From: Roseofilum reptotaenium CS-1145
GTDB lineage: Bacteria > Cyanobacteriota > Cyanobacteriia > Cyanobacteriales > Desertifilaceae
DNA: 62,336 bases
Assembly (NCBI RefSeq): GCF_028330985.1
Contig: NZ_JAQMUE010000086.1
Coordinates: 1-62,336, forward strand
Reading direction: 5' to 3'
The notes beneath the pieces were generated by a model. The model searched no databases. It was not told the origin of the DNA and saw nothing but the letters and a program-made list of their open reading frames with translations. The stretch's first letter is position 1; every line of letters begins with the position of its first letter. The translations under genes were made by a program, and so were the position numbers. Positions 54,833 to 62,336 of this stretch are shown here, piece by piece.

Positions 54833-55708
54833 CTAGATCACATCGGCAAACGCGGGGCGCAGTCGTCGATAGACCCACAAACCCCCTGACAACAGTACCA
54901 GAGAAATGCCCAAAGCACTCATCCATTCTCCCCAATGTTGCATGTGGCCCACTAAAATCAAATCGCGGTAGGTTTCCGAAATCGCTGCCAAAGGATTGAG
55001 CCAAAACACCCACTGTCGCCAAGGTTCGGGAATAATGGTAACCGGATAGACAATTGGAGTCATGTAAAACCACAAATTGGTAATCACCGCTAAACTTTGG
55101 GGAATATCGCGCAAAAACACGGTTAATGCCGAGACTAAATAGCCCAAACCTGCCGTAAGCAACAATTGGGGTAACCATGCTAAAGGCAACAATAACAGCG
55201 TCGGATGTAGCGTCTGCGTAATCAACCCGCTCAATACAATCAGGGCAATTAACCCCATAGAACTTTCAATGAAGGCGCTCAGAACAGGCACAAGAGGCAA
55301 TAGCCCTAGGGGAAAAACCACCTTTTTCACTAAATTCGGTTGACCAATCACCGCATTTGAGGACTGAAGCAAACCGGTCATAAACGCAGTCCAGGGAAGC
55401 AGTCCCGCAAATAACCATAACCCAAACGTGAGATTATTGGCCGCCATGCCCTGGAGATTGAGCTTCACCTTCAGCACAATTGAAAACACATAGGTGTAAA
55501 TCAGCAACTGCGAGAGCTGATTGAGCAACGGCCACAAATTCCCCAGTACTGAACCCTGATAACGAGCCGCTAAATCCCGGTGAACTAAACTTTTAAGTAA
55601 GTTCGCTTGTAGCAACCATTGACGGTTTCCCAGAAATTTGGCGATAATGCGACTTATCGCTCGCGCGATCGCTTCTACTCCCATTCCTCCCTTATTGGCC
55701 TTCAACAA
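54833..55708 (-). CDS. wzm: Wzm-type polysaccharide ABC-2 permease
   Basis: A 291-residue inner-membrane permease with about six helices of the ABC-2 family (DLAARYQGSVLGNLWPLLNQ, LTFGLWLFAGLLPWTAFMTG, FYMTPIVYPV). It forms the channel with the Wzt ATPase encoded next to it. The start at 55708 gives MLKANKGGMGVEA; an ATG at 55684 (MGVEAIARAI) is an alternative. It is divergent from the ATP-grasp gene, 198 bp away, so both promoters are in that gap. Confidence 0.87.
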   Translation of the reverse strand: MLKANKGGMGVEAIARAISRIIAKFLGNRQWLLQANLLKSLVHRDLAARYQGSVLGNLWPLLNQLSQLLIYTYVFSIVLKVKLNLQGMAANNLTFGLWLFAGLLPWTAFMTGLLQSSNAVIGQPNLVKKVVFPLGLLPLVPVLSAFIESSMGLIALIVLSGLITQTLHPTLLLLPLAWLPQLLLTAGLGYLVSALTVFLRDIPQSLAVITNLWFYMTPIVYPVTIIPEPWRQWVFWLNPLAAISETYRDLILVGHMQHWGEWMSALGISLVLLSGGLWVYRRLRPAFADVI

Positions 55709-55906
55709 AATTCACATCCTCTCTCACCACTGCACAACCCCAGACTCTACAGAGTAGGGCCCTCAAATTTTGACATTCTCCCCGATCAAGTGCAACTGTA
55801 GATTGACTCAAAGTTTTGTAAAATTGTAGTCTGAGTTACAGTAATCCAGTCTACTCCATCTCTATATCATAAAAGTATTCAACCCACTCGCATTTTACCC
55901 ATTAGT

Positions 55907-57340
55907 GTGAACTTTGATTCCTACGATTCAGGGGACTTCTACGATGAACTCTTCGGGCCCGATGGCAATCCCCGCCCCGAATGTCAACCCCTTATAGACC
56001 ATTTCAATCATCTTTCTCGCGAACACCTTCATCAACGCCAACAAGCGGCCCAGATTGGACTGTTTAAGCTGGGAGTCACCTTTAATGTCTATGGTGCAGA
56101 AGAAGGAACTGAACGGATTTTGCCCTTCGATCTCATTCCCCGTGTCGTCTTATCTCAGGAGTGGAAAACCCTAGAGCAAGGACTCAAACAACGAATTCAA
56201 GCCCTCAATTTATTTATTGCTGATATTTATGACCAGCAAAAGATCGTTAAGGATAAAGTCATTCCCGAAGAATTAATTCACTCAGCGACCGGTTTTCTCA
56301 AACCCTGTATGGGTCTCAAACCTCCCCAAGATGTTTGGTGTCATATTACTGGAACCGACTTGGTGCGCGACAAAGAAGGACAATGGTACGTTTTAGAAGA
56401 CAATTTGCGTTGTCCCTCTGGCGTTTCCTATGTCTTGGAAAATCGCCGAGTGATGAAAAGTACCTTTCCTCAAATCTTTACCTTGATGGATATTGAACCG
56501 GTCGATCGATATCCTAGCCGTTTGCTCGATACCTTACTCCATCTAGCTCCTGGCCATCTTCCCAACCCCACCGTAGTCCTCTTAACTCCAGGAATATATA
56601 ACTCAGCCTATTTTGAACATTCATTTTTAGCCCAGCAAATGGGAGTTGAGTTAGTCGAAGGCCGAGATTTAGTCGTTGTTGATGGCTACTTACAAATGCG
56701 AACCACGAAGGGATTGCAACGGGTAGATGTGGTCTATCGTCGCATTGATGATAGCTTTATCGATCCGACGGTCTTTAATCCCGATTCCTTGTTAGGCGTT
56801 CCCGGTTTAATGGAAGTTTATCAGTCTGGACGAGTCGCTTTAGCCAACGCCCTGGGAACTGGAGTCGCAGATGATAAGGTAATTTATGCCTATGTTCCCC
56901 AAATGATTCGCTATTATTTGGACGAAGAGCCAATTTTAGCCAATGTCCCCACCTATCTATGTTGGGAGCCAAAGCAACAAGACTATGTGCTCAACCATTT
57001 GCCACAATTAGTGGTTAAAGCCGCCGATGAGTCAGGCGGCTATGGCATGTTGATCGGCCCGAATTCAACTTCAGCCCAACGGGAAGAGTTTGCTCAACGG
57101 ATTAAGGCCAATCCCCGTAAATATATTGCCCAACCCACCCTCTGTTTATCTAGGGTTCCTACCCTATTAGAGGGGAGTATCGAAGGCTGCCATGTAGATT
57201 TGCGCCCCTATATTCTCTATGGTAAAGATATTTCCGTAATGCCTGGAGGTTTAACTAGAGTGGCCCTCAAGCGGGGGTCTCTAGTGGTCAATTCTTCTCA
57301 AGGTGGTGGCAGTAAAGATACCTGGGTTTTACGAGATTAG
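55907..57340 (+). CDS. Circularly permuted ATP-grasp protein
   Basis: A 477-residue type-2 circularly permuted ATP-grasp enzyme, predicted to ligate amino acids or peptides using ATP. Typical elements are [57 protein letters not shown] and the C-terminal SRVPTLL...[16 protein letters not shown]. The start is a GTG at 55907, giving [11 protein letters not shown]. It begins a conserved set that includes an alpha-E protein, a transglutaminase-like protein and an Anbu protease; that cluster was predicted in comparative genomics to make and process a peptide. A peptidoglycan-binding gene is inserted after it. Confidence 0.88.
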   Translation: MNFDSYDSGDFYDELFGPDGNPRPECQPLIDHFNHLSREHLHQRQQAAQIGLFKLGVTFNVYGAEEGTERILPFDLIPRVVLSQEWKTLEQGLKQRIQALNLFIADIYDQQKIVKDKVIPEELIHSATGFLKPCMGLKPPQDVWCHITGTDLVRDKEGQWYVLEDNLRCPSGVSYVLENRRVMKSTFPQIFTLMDIEPVDRYPSRLLDTLLHLAPGHLPNPTVVLLTPGIYNSAYFEHSFLAQQMGVELVEGRDLVVVDGYLQMRTTKGLQRVDVVYRRIDDSFIDPTVFNPDSLLGVPGLMEVYQSGRVALANALGTGVADDKVIYAYVPQMIRYYLDEEPILANVPTYLCWEPKQQDYVLNHLPQLVVKAADESGGYGMLIGPNSTSAQREEFAQRIKANPRKYIAQPTLCLSRVPTLLEGSIEGCHVDLRPYILYGKDISVMPGGLTRVALKRGSLVVNSSQGGGSKDTWVLRD

Positions 57341-57473
57341 AGGGCTAGGCTAGGGGGGATGTTATGAAAATAACGATACATTAAGTTTCGTGAATTATTG
57401 ATAAAAATGAGTTGCTCAAACTCAGGGTTATCCTTTATCCTTCCAGTAACGAGTTTTTCATGGCAAAAAACCT

Positions 57474-58049
57474 ATGATTGAATCACTTGCATTTACTCAT
57501 GCTTCACTGGCCTACGAAGATACTAACCCAGCTCCCCAATTACGGTCTTTTGAAGGAATTAATGTATCTCTGGCAAAAAGTGCTGTAGGAGTTTTAGCTC
57601 TAAGTGTAGCGCTCTCGATTATCAGTGTCGCAGAAAACGCGATGGCCTACCTAAGTTATGGGTCTAGAGGTAATGATGTTGTTTATCTGCAAGACTTGCT
57701 AAAACGTGCGGGTTACTTCCCCTATACGGTGGGATCAACCGGTTACTATGGTAGTATTACCTATGATGCAGTCGTCAGTTATCAGTACGACATGGGCCTA
57801 GCTGTAGATGGAATGGCTGGCGCTCAAACTTTTGCGTCTCTGGAAGCTAATACTGGCGTAGGTGGTGGGACTCATCGAGTGGTTGCTACAGGCGGCTTAA
57901 ATGTCCGTTCAGGAATGGGGACATCCTTTCCTGTTATTGGTGGACTCGCCAATGGACAACGGGTTTTTGTGGAATACTTCGACCATACCGGGTGGGCTAA
58001 ACTTACCACGGGTGGATATGTGTCCGGTGGTTATCTGGCCGCACTCTAA
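57474..58049 (+). CDS. Peptidoglycan-binding and SH3 domain protein
   Basis: A 191-residue envelope protein. Residues about 35-55 (VGVLALSVALSIISVAENAM) form a signal or anchor segment. A PG_binding_1 domain follows (YGSRGNDVVYLQDLLKRAGY, VDGMAGAQTFASL), then a bacterial SH3-like domain (GLNVRSGMGTSFPVIGGLAN) ending in GYVSGGYLAAL. It probably binds cell wall. It lies 133 bp after the ATP-grasp gene on the same strand and is followed by a strong terminator, so it may be an independent unit. Confidence 0.85.
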   Translation: MIESLAFTHASLAYEDTNPAPQLRSFEGINVSLAKSAVGVLALSVALSIISVAENAMAYLSYGSRGNDVVYLQDLLKRAGYFPYTVGSTGYYGSITYDAVVSYQYDMGLAVDGMAGAQTFASLEANTGVGGGTHRVVATGGLNVRSGMGTSFPVIGGLANGQRVFVEYFDHTGWAKLTTGGYVSGGYLAAL

Positions 58050-58073
58050 TCTTTAAAATCAGAATTCTATGAC

Positions 58074-58110
58074 AATAGCGAGTCAGTTATTATGAAACTG
58101 ACTCGCTATT
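58074..58110 (+). terminator. Rho-independent terminator
   Basis: AATAGCGAGTCAGTT at 58074-58088 pairs perfectly with AACTGACTCGCTATT at 58096-58110 across a seven-base loop, followed by TGAGTATTTCTTTG. It lies 25 bp after the stop of the peptidoglycan-binding gene. Confidence 0.8.
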
Positions 58111-58139
58111 TGAGTATTTCTTTGTATTAAAAGTTCGTT

Positions 58140-58355
58140 TTAAACGGCTAGGGATGTGGGGATTAAATCGATTTTACCGCGTTGTACAGCTCGCAATAAA
58201 CGGTCAATCGATTTCCGTTCATGGGCTTGTAGTTCAGAATAGCTAGACGCGAGTTGCAGGGTATGATAATCGGTACAAGAAACGACACCGGTTGCACCCA
58301 CTGCTCCAAAGATTTCGGAAATGCGATCAGATAGCTTTTCTGTTGGAGATAACAT
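58140..58355 (-). CDS. Small uncharacterised protein
   Basis: A 71-residue helical protein starting MLSPTEKLSDRISEIFGAVG and ending GKIDLIPTSLAV. I do not recognise the family with certainty. It has no signal or membrane segment. It is on the opposite strand to its neighbours, behind the terminator at 58074. A coding sequence is plausible because of its regular codon use and a clear ATG, but no function can be given. Confidence 0.5.
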   Translation of the reverse strand: MLSPTEKLSDRISEIFGAVGATGVVSCTDYHTLQLASSYSELQAHERKSIDRLLRAVQRGKIDLIPTSLAV

Positions 58356-58650
58356 AGTTTTTTCTCTTCAACTCATCTTATGTTCCTATTGTGGTTGCTT
58401 GTGGTCATCTGTGGGGTGACAACCCCCACATAAAGTTTGTGATTTACGTTGGCTATACAAGTGATTTGGATGGGAGAGATAGGAGGAAGAGGAGAGACGG
58501 GGAGGTGGGGACTTGAAGAAGTCTGAATATGTCGCTATTCGCGCATTAGTCTATTCGCCGATTGAAGATCCGTTTAGAATGAGCAGATTTTTACCTCGAT
58601 TATTCTGATAATACGGGAGCTAGGTTTTGATTACTGTTTGAAGTTAAGTT

Positions 58651-59607
58651 ATGTTAAGTCGTGTCGCAGATTCAATCTATTGGCTCAATCGTTATGTAGA
58701 GCGGGCAGAAAATACGGCTCGATTTATTGATGCTAATTTGACCTTAATTTTGGATTCTCCGGTTGGGGTTGTCCATCAGTGGGAACCGTTGGTGATTACG
58801 ACGGGAGATCGCCAGGTGTTTTGGGAGCGCTATGGCGAAGCGACGAAGGAGAATGTCCGCCATTTTCTCACGTTTGACGCGAAAAACCCTAATTCGATTT
58901 TGTCTTGTTTGTGGATGGCTCGTGAGAATGCGCGATCGATTCGAGAGGTGATTTCTTCGGAGATGTGGCAGCAAATTAATGAATTTTATTACATGGTAAA
59001 GGAGACTTCTCCGGAGGGTTCAATGGTGGAGTTATCGGATTTTTATACGGAAGTTAAACGCTGTAGCCATTTGTTTGCCGGATTGATGGATGCCACGATG
59101 TCCCATAATGAGGGTTGGCATTTTGGCTTGATTGGCCGGTTGTTAGAACGGGCAGATAAGACTTCGCGAATTTTAGATGTGAAGTATTTTATTTTATTGC
59201 CTTCGGCTCAGGATGTGGGCACAACTTTAGATGAAATTCATTGGATAGCCCTGTTAAAATCTGCGAGTGCTTATGAAATGTATCGCAAACAAATACACCG
59301 TCACCAAATTACGCCTATGGGAGTAGCAGAGTTTTTATTGCTCGATCGCCACTTCCCCCGTGCAGTACGCTCTTGTCTGTTTCGCTCTGAGCAGTCTCTC
59401 CATAGAATTAATGGTACAGCACCGGCAACCTGGAGTGATTCGGCCGAACGAGCCTTGGGTCGTCTGCGATCGGAGTTGGAATACATCACCATTGAGGAGA
59501 TTATTCAACAGGGATTACATGAATTTGTGGATAATTTACAAAAACAGTTAAATTTGGTGGGCGAGCAACTCTATCAAACCTATTTCTCTTTAGAGTCGGT
59601 GCATTAA
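58651..59607 (+). CDS. Alpha-E domain protein
   Basis: A 318-residue all-helical protein of the alpha-E family (MLSRVADSIYWLNRYVERAE, NTARFIDANLTLILD at the start; HFGLIGRLLERADKTSRILD inside; EYITIEEIIQQGLHEFVDNL near the end). The Glu/Arg residues in these motifs are conserved, but the reaction is unknown. It is always found with ATP-grasp and transglutaminase-like genes, as here, and ends 27 bp before the transglutaminase gene, so the pair is an operon. Confidence 0.92.
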   Translation: MLSRVADSIYWLNRYVERAENTARFIDANLTLILDSPVGVVHQWEPLVITTGDRQVFWERYGEATKENVRHFLTFDAKNPNSILSCLWMARENARSIREVISSEMWQQINEFYYMVKETSPEGSMVELSDFYTEVKRCSHLFAGLMDATMSHNEGWHFGLIGRLLERADKTSRILDVKYFILLPSAQDVGTTLDEIHWIALLKSASAYEMYRKQIHRHQITPMGVAEFLLLDRHFPRAVRSCLFRSEQSLHRINGTAPATWSDSAERALGRLRSELEYITIEEIIQQGLHEFVDNLQKQLNLVGEQLYQTYFSLESVH

Positions 59608-59634
59608 ATTAACTAAAGATGGCAACAGAAACAC

Positions 59635-60495
59635 ATGCGCTATAAAATTATCCACTCAACTTATTATACTTATAGTGAATTTGTGGCTCTGAGTCCCCAT
59701 TGGCTGCGGTTGCGATCGCGCTCTGATGGCGCTCAAACCCTGCATCACTTTCAGTTAGAGATCGATCCACTCCCTACGGGTCAATCCTCTGTCCTCGATG
59801 AAGAGGGCAATGTTCTGGAAAAAATTTGGTTTGATGCTCAGGAACTCAAAGCACTGAAGATTACTGCGACTTCAGAAGTGGAAACCCATTGTACCAACCC
59901 CTTTAATTATCTCTTAGAGCCTTGGGCCGTTCAATTTCCGATTGATTATCCGTCTAGTCTACTGGCTCGGCTATCCCCCTATTTTGCCCCTAGAACACTG
60001 CCGAGTCCAATCGATCCCAGGGTTTATACTTGGGCGATGGATATTGCAGATCGCGTTCGCTATCAAGTTACCCCGTTTCTGAGTGCGATTAATCAGCAAA
60101 TTTATGAACGGTGCGATTATTATATTCGTGATACGGGCGATCCTTTTCCTCCGGGAATAACTTGGGAACAAAAAGGGGGAACTTGTCGAGATTATGCTGT
60201 TCTGTTTATGGAAGCCTGTCGCGCCATGGGTTTAGCCGCACGGTTTGTCAGTGGCTATCAAGAAGGCGATCGCGATACAACAGACCGCCACCTGCATGCT
60301 TGGGCAGAAGTCTACCTTCCAGGAGCAGGATGGCGGGGCTATGACCCCACCCATGGTCTAGCCGTCAGTAATGGCCATATTGCCGTAGCGGCTAGTGCCA
60401 TTCCCCAAAATACAGCTCCCGTTTCTGGCACCCTGCGCCGCTCTCAGGTACACAGTCAAATGGACTTTGATTTGGCGATCGCATTTTTAGATTAA
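59635..60495 (+). CDS. Transglutaminase-like protease-fold protein
   Basis: A 286-residue protein with an N-terminal beta domain (MRYKIIHSTYYTYSEFVALS) and a C-terminal transglutaminase-like papain-fold domain. The catalytic triad is visible: Cys in WEQKGGTCRDYAVLFMEACR, His in HAWAEVYLPGAGWRGYDPTH and the following Asp. It probably cleaves or forms amide bonds on the product of the ATP-grasp enzyme. It overlaps the last 4 bp of the Anbu gene, which runs in the opposite direction. Confidence 0.92.
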   Translation: MRYKIIHSTYYTYSEFVALSPHWLRLRSRSDGAQTLHHFQLEIDPLPTGQSSVLDEEGNVLEKIWFDAQELKALKITATSEVETHCTNPFNYLLEPWAVQFPIDYPSSLLARLSPYFAPRTLPSPIDPRVYTWAMDIADRVRYQVTPFLSAINQQIYERCDYYIRDTGDPFPPGITWEQKGGTCRDYAVLFMEACRAMGLAARFVSGYQEGDRDTTDRHLHAWAEVYLPGAGWRGYDPTHGLAVSNGHIAVAASAIPQNTAPVSGTLRRSQVHSQMDFDLAIAFLD

Positions 60496-61259
60496 TCTGT
60501 GGTTAAATCTCCATCGTCTTCCTGGGCGTAATACTCCCAATCAATATTGGGAATACTTTCAACTGCCTGGTTGAGAGCAACTTCCCAGGTTTTGCGAAGC
60601 CTGCCTAAATAAGGGTCTCTCAGAGGAAGTTCAAGCTGGTGGCGGATCGCCAAACTATCCCGTTCGTACATTACAAGATTGATAGGTGGCCCTACGGAAA
60701 TATTCGATTTCATCGTAGAATCGATGGATAAGATCGCTGCTTTCGCTGCAACTTCTACTGGGGTGTCAAAGTTCAACGTGCGATCGAGAATCGGTTTACC
60801 ATATTTAGTTTCCCCAATTTGTAAAAACGGGGTTTCTGGAGTCGCTTGAATTGAATTACCCTGTGTATAAACCAGATAAAGTTCTGGGTCTTCCCCCTGA
60901 ATTTGTCCCCCCACTAAAAAGTTACAATGGTAATCAATACCGTCTTTTTCCAACCAAGCTCGGTCTTGTTCGAGCAATTGCCGGGTTTTACTGCCGATAT
61001 AGCGGGCAATTTCGTGGAAAGTTGGTAGAGAATGCAAATTAAGATCCTGCTGCACTTTAATATCTTTCTTCAAACTAGAGACTACCGCTTGGGTAACAGA
61101 GAGGTTCCCCGAAGTACACAGGATAATCACTCGTTCTCCAGGTAGGGAGAAATCAAATAACTTACGATAAGTGGAAATATAATCCACTCCAGCATTGGTT
61201 CGCGAGTCTGCCGCCAGCACCAGACCAGAACAGGTGATAATGCCAAGACAATAGGTCAT
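60492..61259 (-). CDS. Anbu-type proteasome-homologue protease
   Basis: A 255-residue Ntn-hydrolase of the Anbu group (ancestral beta subunit, also called bacterial proteasome homologue). After Met1 the start TYCLGIITCSGLVLAADSRT supplies a likely N-terminal nucleophile Thr2, and the TNAGVDYISTYRKLF pattern is typical. It is the protease member of the ATP-grasp/alpha-E/transglutaminase set and is encoded convergently with the transglutaminase, overlapping it by 4 bp. Anbu assembles into open ring- or helix-like complexes in other bacteria; its substrate is unknown. Confidence 0.9.
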   Translation of the reverse strand: MTYCLGIITCSGLVLAADSRTNAGVDYISTYRKLFDFSLPGERVIILCTSGNLSVTQAVVSSLKKDIKVQQDLNLHSLPTFHEIARYIGSKTRQLLEQDRAWLEKDGIDYHCNFLVGGQIQGEDPELYLVYTQGNSIQATPETPFLQIGETKYGKPILDRTLNFDTPVEVAAKAAILSIDSTMKSNISVGPPINLVMYERDSLAIRHQLELPLRDPYLGRLRKTWEVALNQAVESIPNIDWEYYAQEDDGDLTTD

Positions 61260-61357
61260 AGAAGCTAGAGAAAAACGCCTTACTGATTGTACGGAATTTT
61301 AGGAATGTGGCGTTTCTCGCGTGTATCCTTTATTGTTGAACTCAGGGGGTATAGAGG

Positions 61358-62125
61358 ATGAATTCTCTCAAAACCACTGCTTTAATGTTTACAGGTGGAT
61401 GCTTAAGCCTCTGTGTGGCTGCATCTCCAGTCCAGTCCCTTCAGTTACACTTTCAGTCTCCAGATGGTCAAACCAGCGCTGATCTCTTGTTTGGAGACCA
61501 TGTTACTTTTGGAAATAGTTATGTCGGTCCTATGGGTATTGAGCTTTATCAAGATCCAACAAAAGACCCGATAGATTCTTTTCTCAAAGGTGAGAGTCAT
61601 CGAGTTTATTACCATAATGGTTCTCTCGATCCCTATTTGGCCAGTCACTTCCGCAATAATAAACCTGGTAAGTGTGATACGAGGCAGTGTTTATTGCCAC
61701 TGAACTCTGTTTATTATGGTAGTCTCCATTCAACCCCTTCTACTGCTGTGATTACTCAATCTAATGGTCAGTGGCATTTTCATACAGCAATGGGTTCTTC
61801 TTGGAAGGCGAACAAGTCGAGTCCGTATCCTACATATTCGATGGGTCTGTTTCGTCTCAGCCTCAATTGTGCGTCAGATTTACTCTCCTGTGTTGGCTCG
61901 TCTGGGACTATGAGAATGTTTGCTAGCAGTAGTCAGCATTTGTGGTATGAGGGTCCAATGAAGTTTGTAGGATTTACCAATTCAACTCCAACTCCAACAC
62001 CGAATCCTATCCCAGTACCGACTCCGACTCCAACGCCAGATCCGACTAGGATTCCGGAACCGTCTGTTGTTTTAGGACTGCTGTTCTTGAGTGGTTTAGG
62101 TTTGCTTAAAAAGAGAAGAATGTAA
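61358..62125 (+). CDS. PEP-CTERM sorting-domain protein
   Basis: A 255-residue exported protein. The N-terminus (SLKTTALMFTGGCLSLCVAA) is a signal peptide. The body is a single beta-rich domain of unknown family with several Cys (RQCLLPLNSVYYG, NCASDLLSCVGSSG). A Pro/Thr linker precedes the PEP-CTERM anchor: IPEPSVVLGLLFLSGLGLLK and KRRM. Such proteins are sorted by exosortase and cut at the PEP motif, then become surface or extracellular. The target polysaccharide or role is unknown. Confidence 0.85.
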   Translation: MNSLKTTALMFTGGCLSLCVAASPVQSLQLHFQSPDGQTSADLLFGDHVTFGNSYVGPMGIELYQDPTKDPIDSFLKGESHRVYYHNGSLDPYLASHFRNNKPGKCDTRQCLLPLNSVYYGSLHSTPSTAVITQSNGQWHFHTAMGSSWKANKSSPYPTYSMGLFRLSLNCASDLLSCVGSSGTMRMFASSSQHLWYEGPMKFVGFTNSTPTPTPNPIPVPTPTPTPDPTRIPEPSVVLGLLFLSGLGLLKKRRM

Positions 62126-62200
62126 ATCCCAATAAGAAAGGCGATCGCCTCTGATGACCTGGTAGACTATCTATTGGTACTCTCTACTAGAGAAGCAAGA

Positions 62201-62336
62201 ATGGTCATATCCAATCATTTGGAAACTGAAAAACGGATAACGAGTGCGATCGCTCTAGGAAGTAACCTTGGTGACTCTCGCGCTACCCTAGAAAATGCCC
62301 TAAAAACGATTGACCAAACTCCTGGAATTACCATCA
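62201..62336 (+). CDS. folK: Partial FolK, dihydropteridine pyrophosphokinase
   Basis: The frame from ATG 62201 reads MVISNHLETEKRITSAIALG and then SNLGDSRATLENALKTIDQT, running off the window edge. IALGSNLGD is the N-terminal signature of HPPK (FolK), which transfers pyrophosphate to 6-hydroxymethyl-7,8-dihydropterin in folate synthesis. Only 45 codons are visible, so the catalytic core and stop are not seen. Confidence 0.85.
   Translation, partial: MVISNHLETEKRITSAIALGSNLGDSRATLENALKTIDQTPGITI

Overview
The window is chromosomal DNA of a cyanobacterium, most likely a filamentous Oscillatoriales-type strain. Support comes from ycf3 (photosystem I assembly), an adjacent ccmK3/ccmK4 carboxysome-shell pair, a DUF3531 protein, the very frequent HIP1 octamer GCGATCGC, heptameric STRR repeats and PEP-CTERM, RTX and CHAT/STAND proteins. 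Genus placement is inference. No rRNA gene, complete tRNA gene or CRISPR array was found.

Layout. 1-241: edge of a possible integrated element, with a truncated gene, operator-like repeats and the 3' end of a tRNA-Pro without its 5' part. 386-6858: housekeeping genes pyrB, a GerMN-like lipoprotein, hom, uvrC, trmB and an orphan sugar-type ABC permease. 6893-15012: accessory block with a dead HepT/MntA toxin-antitoxin pair, a TPR protein, a RAYT transposase bracketed by 67-bp REP copies, a TPR-CHAT protease followed by a third REP, and two uncharacterised genes, one encoding a C-terminal membrane anchor. 15141-23264: a small RTX protein, an ABC-2 permease and a 1935-residue RTX/Calx-beta protein. 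23423-32137: Zn/Cd P-type ATPase with an SmtB-like operator, DUF3531, Nudix, prs, acyltransferase, aldolase/SDR fusion, gatC, ycf3. 32267-36443: a STAND (NACHT-HEAT) gene interrupted by an in-frame TGA, then a decayed VapBC pair carrying a MITE. 36632-44164: tldD, ccmK4, ccmK3, ilvH, infC, and a transporter-HEAT gene followed by a cyclic-nucleotide-binding gene. 44278-55708: TPR protein, methyltransferase/sulfotransferase/coiled-coil fusion, VapBC remnant, GTPase, STAND regulator, Uma2 fragment, acyltransferase and a Wzt/Wzm export pair. 55907-61259: the ATP-grasp / alpha-E / transglutaminase / Anbu cluster, with a peptidoglycan-binding protein inside it. 61358-62336: PEP-CTERM protein and the start of folK.

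Main themes. (1) A RAYT with three nearly identical 67-bp REP elements, two of which bracket a CHAT protease gene. (2) A candidate conflict module: TPR-CHAT protease, small acidic protein and membrane-anchored coiled-coil protein. (3) Conflict-gene decay: broken HepT/MntA, two broken VapBC pairs (one with a MITE), a truncated Uma2 and a STAND gene split by TGA. (4) A cell-surface export theme at both RTX loci and at the Wzm/Wzt-sulfotransferase locus.

All calls come from reading the sequence and from knowledge of protein families. No database search was run.
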